Notes under the pieces: generated by a model
What the model saw: only the letters and a program-made list of their open reading frames with translations
Database searches by the model: none
What the model was told of the DNA's origin: nothing
Source of the DNA: Clostridia bacterium
GTDB lineage: Bacteria > Bacillota > Clostridia > Christensenellales > UBA3700
Direction: 5' to 3'
Assembly: GCA_029067255.1 (NCBI GenBank)
Contig: JAIEEW010000223.1
Location: forward strand, 1 to 11,390
Length of the DNA stretch: 11,390 nt
Shown here: piece after piece, positions 7,752 through 11,390 of the stretch
How the letters are laid out: every line of letters starts with the position of its first letter
Position numbering within the stretch: position 1 is the stretch's first letter
Made by a program: the position numbers and the translations under genes

Positions 7752-10442
7752 ATGGGAATATTCAGAAAAATTTTTCCTAGCCACAACGATAGAGAATTAA
7801 AGAAGATTTACAAGACGGTAGACAAGGTAGTCGCTTTGGAAGAAAAGTTCAAGGCGATGAGCGACGACGAGTTGAAGGCTTGCACACAACAATATATGGA
7901 GAGATACGAGCAGGGAGAAAGCCTTGATTCGCTTCTTCCCGAAGCATTCGCTACTATGAGAGAAGCGAGCGACAGAGTGTTGGGTATGCGACATTTTTAC
8001 GTTCAACTTGTCGGCGGCGTGGTATTGTATCAGGGCAGGATCGCCGAGATGAGAACGGGTGAAGGTAAAACTTTGGTCGCTACGCTTGCGGGTTATCTAA
8101 AAGCGCTTGCAAAAAAAGGCGTGCACGTCGTTACCGTCAACGAGTATCTTGCAAGGCGCGACGCCGAATGGATGGGTAAAGTCTATAAATTTCTTAATTT
8201 GACGGTTGGTATCAACTGTTCGGGTATGTCCAAAGAAGAAAAGACGGCGGCGTACAACTGCGATATTACTTACAGCACGAACAACGAACTAGGCTTTGAT
8301 TACCTGCGCGATAACATGGTTACCGACAACTCAATGAAAGTTCAAAGGGGACTGGAATTTGCGATAGTCGACGAAGTGGACAGTATTTTGGTCGACGAAG
8401 CGAGAACGCCGCTCATCATAAGCGGTCGCGGTAAAAAATCAAGCGATATGTATATCACTGCGGACAGGTTTGTTAAGACGCTTAAAGAAGAAGATTACGA
8501 GATAGGCGAAAAGGAAAAGTCGGTATTTCTAAATGAAAACGGAACGGAAAAGGCAGAGAAGTATTTTAACGTCGAAAACCTTTCTGATTACGAAAACCAG
8601 TCTTTGAAGCATTATATCGACAACGCGCTCAAAGCCAACTTTATAATGAAAGAAGAAGACAACTATATTGTCGTGGATAAAGAAGTCGTAATAATCGACG
8701 AATTTACTGGCAGACAGATGATAGGCAGAAGATTCAGCGACGGATTGCATCAGGCTATTGAAGCGAAAGAAGGCGTGCCTATCAAGTCGGAAGACAAGAC
8801 GATGGCGACTATTACGTTTCAAAACTTTTTCAGGCTTTACAAACGTCTTTCGGGTATGACGGGTACGGCAAAGACGGAAGAAAACGAATTTGATACTATT
8901 TACGGTCTTGACGTTGTGGTAATACCTACAAACAAGCCGGTAGTAAGAGTAGACGAGCCGGATATTTTGTTCAAGAGCAAAGCAGGTAAGTACAAAGCGA
9001 TAGTAGAAGATATAAAGAAATGCTACGAAAGACGTCAACCCGCGCTTGTGGGTACGCTAAGCGTAGAAAAATCGGAAGAGTTGTCTAGAATACTTAAAAA
9101 ACAAGGAATCCCGCACAACGTACTCAACGCAAAAAACCACGAAAAGGAAGCGGAGATAGTCGCGCAAGCGGGTAAGAGCGGAGCGATAACGATCGCTACG
9201 AACATGGCAGGTAGAGGTACGGATATACTTTTGGGCGGCAATCCCGAGTTTCTCGCTAAGCAAAAACTTGCTAATATGGGTTATCCGCACGACCTTATTG
9301 AGCAGGCTACGTCATACGCCAACACCGAAGACGACGCTATACTCAAAGCGCGAGCGGATTACAAAAAATATTACGATCTGTTTGCAAAAGATACCAATGC
9401 GGAAAAGCAGGAAGTCGTCGCTGCGGGCGGTTTGAGAATTATAGGAACGGAACGCAACGAATCTCGCCGTATCGACAATCAGTTGAGAGGTCGTAGCGGA
9501 AGACAGGGCGATCCGGGTTCGTCAGTATTCTATCTTTCTATGGACGACGATATGATGCGAATCTTCGGCGGAGAGCATATGATAAAGATTGCCGACGCGT
9601 TGCATTTGGATGAAGATACTCCTATCGTCAACAAGTTAATAACAAGACAGGTTGAAGCGTCGCAAGCAAGAGTCGAAGATAGAAACTTTTCGATAAGAAA
9701 ACACGTGCTTGGCTACGACGACGTAATGAACAAACAAAGGGAAATCATTTACGAGCAAAGAAACATAGTGCTTGACGGTATGGACGTACACGTTCAGATA
9801 CTTGCAATGATGGAAGCGGTAATTACGAGAATTTGCTCAATCTACGTCGACTATAAAGAAGACCACAGAAACTGGAACTACGAAGATTTCAACAAACAAC
9901 TCGAAGACAGCGTTCTTGAAAGCGGAACGCAGTTGGTTACGCCGGACTATATCGCGGAATTGTCAGATAATTCTATAAGCGGACTTGTAGATAGCATCTA
10001 TCAAGTGGCGAAAGAGCAGTATGAAAAGAAATGCGAATACGTCAAAAATGAAATAGGCGTGGACTTTGCAAGATTCGAACGCGACTGTATGCTTTACAAC
10101 GTAGACAGTAAATGGATGAATCATATCGACGATATGAGCGAACTAAAACAAGGTATCGGACTTGTCGCTTACGCGCAGAGAGATCCCGTAACGCAGTATA
10201 AATTCGAAGGCGCGGAAATGTTTGACAGAATGGTTGAGTCCATACAGTACGATACTGTGCGTACGCTTGTAAAATGCAAGTTTGAAAAGGCTACGCAAAC
10301 TCAGTCCAAACAGGAGCAAGATACCGTAACAAACGAAGAACTCAACAGGGTAAGAACCGTGGTCAGCGAAAAGAAACCCCGTCCCAACGACAAATGTCCT
10401 TGCGGGAGTGGGAAGAAGTATAAGCAGTGTTGCGGAAAATAA
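7752..10442 (+). CDS. secA: Protein translocase ATPase SecA
   Basis: SecA is the peripheral membrane ATPase that pushes unfolded preproteins through the SecYEG channel. At 896 residues it has normal length. The first nucleotide-binding domain has MRTGEGKT at 100-107 (Walker A lysine 106) and the DEVD box at 207-210. Next come the preprotein-crosslinking region and the second nucleotide-binding domain. The latter shows GTERNESRRIDNQLRGRSGR (565-584) with its arginine finger near 584. The scaffold and wing region shows GLVAYAQRDP at 803-812. After a polar linker the protein ends with the SEC-C zinc motif CPCGSGKKYKQCC (882-894), Cys882, 884, 893 and 894, a ligand set in which a His can replace the last Cys. 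The start ATG has AGGAAGG 8 bases upstream. The zinc tail and full domain set point to the housekeeping SecA rather than an accessory SecA2. Confidence 0.99.
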   Translation: MGIFRKIFPSHNDRELKKIYKTVDKVVALEEKFKAMSDDELKACTQQYMERYEQGESLDSLLPEAFATMREASDRVLGMRHFYVQLVGGVVLYQGRIAEMRTGEGKTLVATLAGYLKALAKKGVHVVTVNEYLARRDAEWMGKVYKFLNLTVGINCSGMSKEEKTAAYNCDITYSTNNELGFDYLRDNMVTDNSMKVQRGLEFAIVDEVDSILVDEARTPLIISGRGKKSSDMYITADRFVKTLKEEDYEIGEKEKSVFLNENGTEKAEKYFNVENLSDYENQSLKHYIDNALKANFIMKEEDNYIVVDKEVVIIDEFTGRQMIGRRFSDGLHQAIEAKEGVPIKSEDKTMATITFQNFFRLYKRLSGMTGTAKTEENEFDTIYGLDVVVIPTNKPVVRVDEPDILFKSKAGKYKAIVEDIKKCYERRQPALVGTLSVEKSEELSRILKKQGIPHNVLNAKNHEKEAEIVAQAGKSGAITIATNMAGRGTDILLGGNPEFLAKQKLANMGYPHDLIEQATSYANTEDDAILKARADYKKYYDLFAKDTNAEKQEVVAAGGLRIIGTERNESRRIDNQLRGRSGRQGDPGSSVFYLSMDDDMMRIFGGEHMIKIADALHLDEDTPIVNKLITRQVEASQARVEDRNFSIRKHVLGYDDVMNKQREIIYEQRNIVLDGMDVHVQILAMMEAVITRICSIYVDYKEDHRNWNYEDFNKQLEDSVLESGTQLVTPDYIAELSDNSISGLVDSIYQVAKEQYEKKCEYVKNEIGVDFARFERDCMLYNVDSKWMNHIDDMSELKQGIGLVAYAQRDPVTQYKFEGAEMFDRMVESIQYDTVRTLVKCKFEKATQTQSKQEQDTVTNEELNRVRTVVSEKKPRPNDKCPCGSGKKYKQCCGK

Positions 10443-10671
10443 TTAGATTCTTCGACTACGCTCGCAATAGCGGGAGAGAGAACAGATGTTGCAACTCTAC
10501 CCGTCATTTGTAATTATACGAGAATAAGTTTGAAAGGAAATAATAAAACAAGGTAAAGGCTTTTCTACAATAATCTTAAGAGTATAGAGAAATGAATCTT
10601 TACCCGTCATATTGAGCAAACGGAGAAGTGATTCTTACCCGTCATTCTGAGCGTAGTCGAAGAATCTAATT
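10441..10671. repeat. Cluster of a short dispersed-type repeat with 23-bp perfect inverted ends
   Basis: Bases 10441-10463 are the exact reverse complement of 10649-10671. The similarity extends to a 34-bp unit (10441-10474 against 10638-10671) with four mismatches. The unit contains GAGCGTAGTCGAAGAATCT. The decamer TACCCGTCAT, which heads the unit, also occurs at 10498-10507, 10601-10610 and 10636-10645. The last two are 35 bp apart, with a diverged unit between them. The cluster starts inside the secA stop codon. From memory, strings close to CCCGTCATTCTGAGCG are scattered in many bacterial genomes; this was not searched. A decayed or non-autonomous mobile element is possible. No gene was seen here. 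Confidence 0.75.
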
Positions 10672-10675
10672 CAAA

Positions 10676-10738
10676 TTAATATCCGTATTAAGTCCGACTA
10701 AAATCGGAGTGAAACGTAGATTTTACTTTTGGTCGGCT
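10676..10738 (+). other. Two adjacent stem-loops in the secA-prfB spacer
   Basis: TTAATA (10676-10681) pairs with TATTAA (10686-10691) around a TCCG loop. A longer stem follows: AG plus CCGACTAAAA (10691-10703, T10693 bulged) pairs with TTTTGGTCGGCT (10727-10738). Inside it, AGTGAAA (10708-10714) can pair with TTTTACT (10721-10727). TCCGA (10693-10697) can alternatively pair with TCGGA (10704-10708). No T-run follows. The role is unknown; a prfB leader structure or repeat remnant are both possible. I found no strong prfB promoter. Confidence 0.5.
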
Positions 10739-10793
10739 AGTATGACAATAATTACGCTTTAATAAAATAAAAGAAAACGTAAAAGGTAGAAAT

Positions 10794-11390
10794 ATGCTAA
10801 CTATAGAACAAGCAAAATGGGACTACTCCAAAATAAATAAATCTCTTCTCGAAGTCAGAGAAGCGTTGGATTACGACGGTCTTTCAAAGCGCGCCGAAGA
10901 GTTGAGAAACGAACAGGGAAAAGACGGCTTTTGGGACGATATGGACAACGCTCAGCAAGTCAATCGCGAACTTTCGAGAATAGAAACTAAAACGAAACAT
11001 TTTGACAGGTTGTATTCGCAAGGCGAAGATTTGCAAGTACTGATAGAGTTGACGGAAGACGGCGGCGGAGAAGAAGAAATGGAAGAGTTGCAGAAGGAAC
11101 TCGAATCTTTTTCCGCAAACGTCGAGAGCCTTAGACTGGAAACTCTTCTCAAAGGAAAGTACGACGCGAACAACGCCATACTTACGTTGCACGCAGGCGC
11201 AGGCGGCACGGAAGCGCAGGACTGGGCGAATATGTTGTATAGAATGTATACCAGATATTCCGAAAGAGTGGGATATAAAGTCGTCGAAGTGGACAAACTG
11301 GCGGGCGACGAAGCGGGTATAAAAAGCGTAACGTTCAAAGTAATAGGCGAAAACGCTTACGGCTATCTCAAATCGGAAAAGGGCGTGCAT
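10794..11390 (+). CDS. prfB: Peptide chain release factor 2 (5' part, cut by window edge)
   Basis: Release factor 2 recognises UAA and UGA stop codons in the ribosomal A site and triggers release of the finished protein. The visible 199 residues start at ATG 10794 with an AAAGGTAG-type ribosome binding site just upstream, and run off the window in the GVH segment. The helical N-terminal domain is followed by a long acidic coiled region (EDGGGEEEMEELQKELE). The RF family signature HAGAGGTEAQDW is at 133-144, and AGIKSV and YGYLKSEKGVH come before the edge. The GGQ catalytic motif and the stop-codon reading motif lie beyond the window. Codons 25-26 read TTG-GAT (LDYD), so the programmed +1 frameshift at UGA known from many prfB genes is absent. 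AGAGGTEAQDW and the LDYD segment favour RF2 over RF1. Confidence 0.96.
   Translation, partial: MLTIEQAKWDYSKINKSLLEVREALDYDGLSKRAEELRNEQGKDGFWDDMDNAQQVNRELSRIETKTKHFDRLYSQGEDLQVLIELTEDGGGEEEMEELQKELESFSANVESLRLETLLKGKYDANNAILTLHAGAGGTEAQDWANMLYRMYTRYSERVGYKVVEVDKLAGDEAGIKSVTFKVIGENAYGYLKSEKGVH

Noticed and set aside
10498..10671. CRISPR array
   Set aside because: The copies differ in sequence, orientation and spacing, there are too few, and no cas gene is present.
10742..10768. ATGACA with TAAAAT as a prfB promoter
   Set aside because: The spacing is only 15 bases and the -35 box is weak, too little to list.

Overview
The window looks like a piece of a bacterial chromosome from the Bacillota, most likely the Clostridia. 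The reasons are a SAM-I (S-box) type riboswitch with its own intrinsic terminator in front of metK, a RecD2-type helicase, a SecA with a C-terminal zinc motif, strong AAGGAG-like ribosome binding sites and sigma-A-like promoters. No species can be named from the sequence alone. All large genes are housekeeping genes on the + strand, and the standard genetic code fits them.

Layout. 1-3065: 3' part of rpoC (RNA polymerase beta'), with the N-terminus outside the window. 3066-3372: a GC-rich hairpin, then the SAM-I-like riboswitch and its terminator. 3373-4563: metK. 4564-4635: a very short spacer in which an intrinsic terminator and a strong promoter overlap. 4636-6855: recD2. 6856-7751: an AT-rich spacer holding a small regulatory cassette. 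The cassette has an XRE-family repressor gene on the - strand, three identical 10-bp operator cores spaced exactly 30 bp apart, and two tiny + strand reading frames that share one frame and are separated by a single TAG. The secA promoter and a 5'-terminal hairpin follow. 7752-10442: secA. 10443-10793: a non-coding stretch with diverged copies of a short dispersed repeat, including a perfect 23-bp inverted pair, then two stem-loops. 10794-11390: 5' part of prfB (release factor 2), cut by the window edge.

How the parts work together. The large genes serve separate core processes: transcription, SAM synthesis, DNA repair, protein export and translation termination. They appear to be separate transcription units, since each junction shows a terminator, a promoter or a long spacer. 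metK is probably switched off by its own product through the riboswitch. The only accessory-looking unit is the repressor and small-ORF cassette between recD2 and secA. It has the architecture of a self-regulated divergent switch, but the function of its small proteins is unknown. Claims about promoters, operators and RNA folds come from reading the sequence by eye; no alignment or folding program was run.
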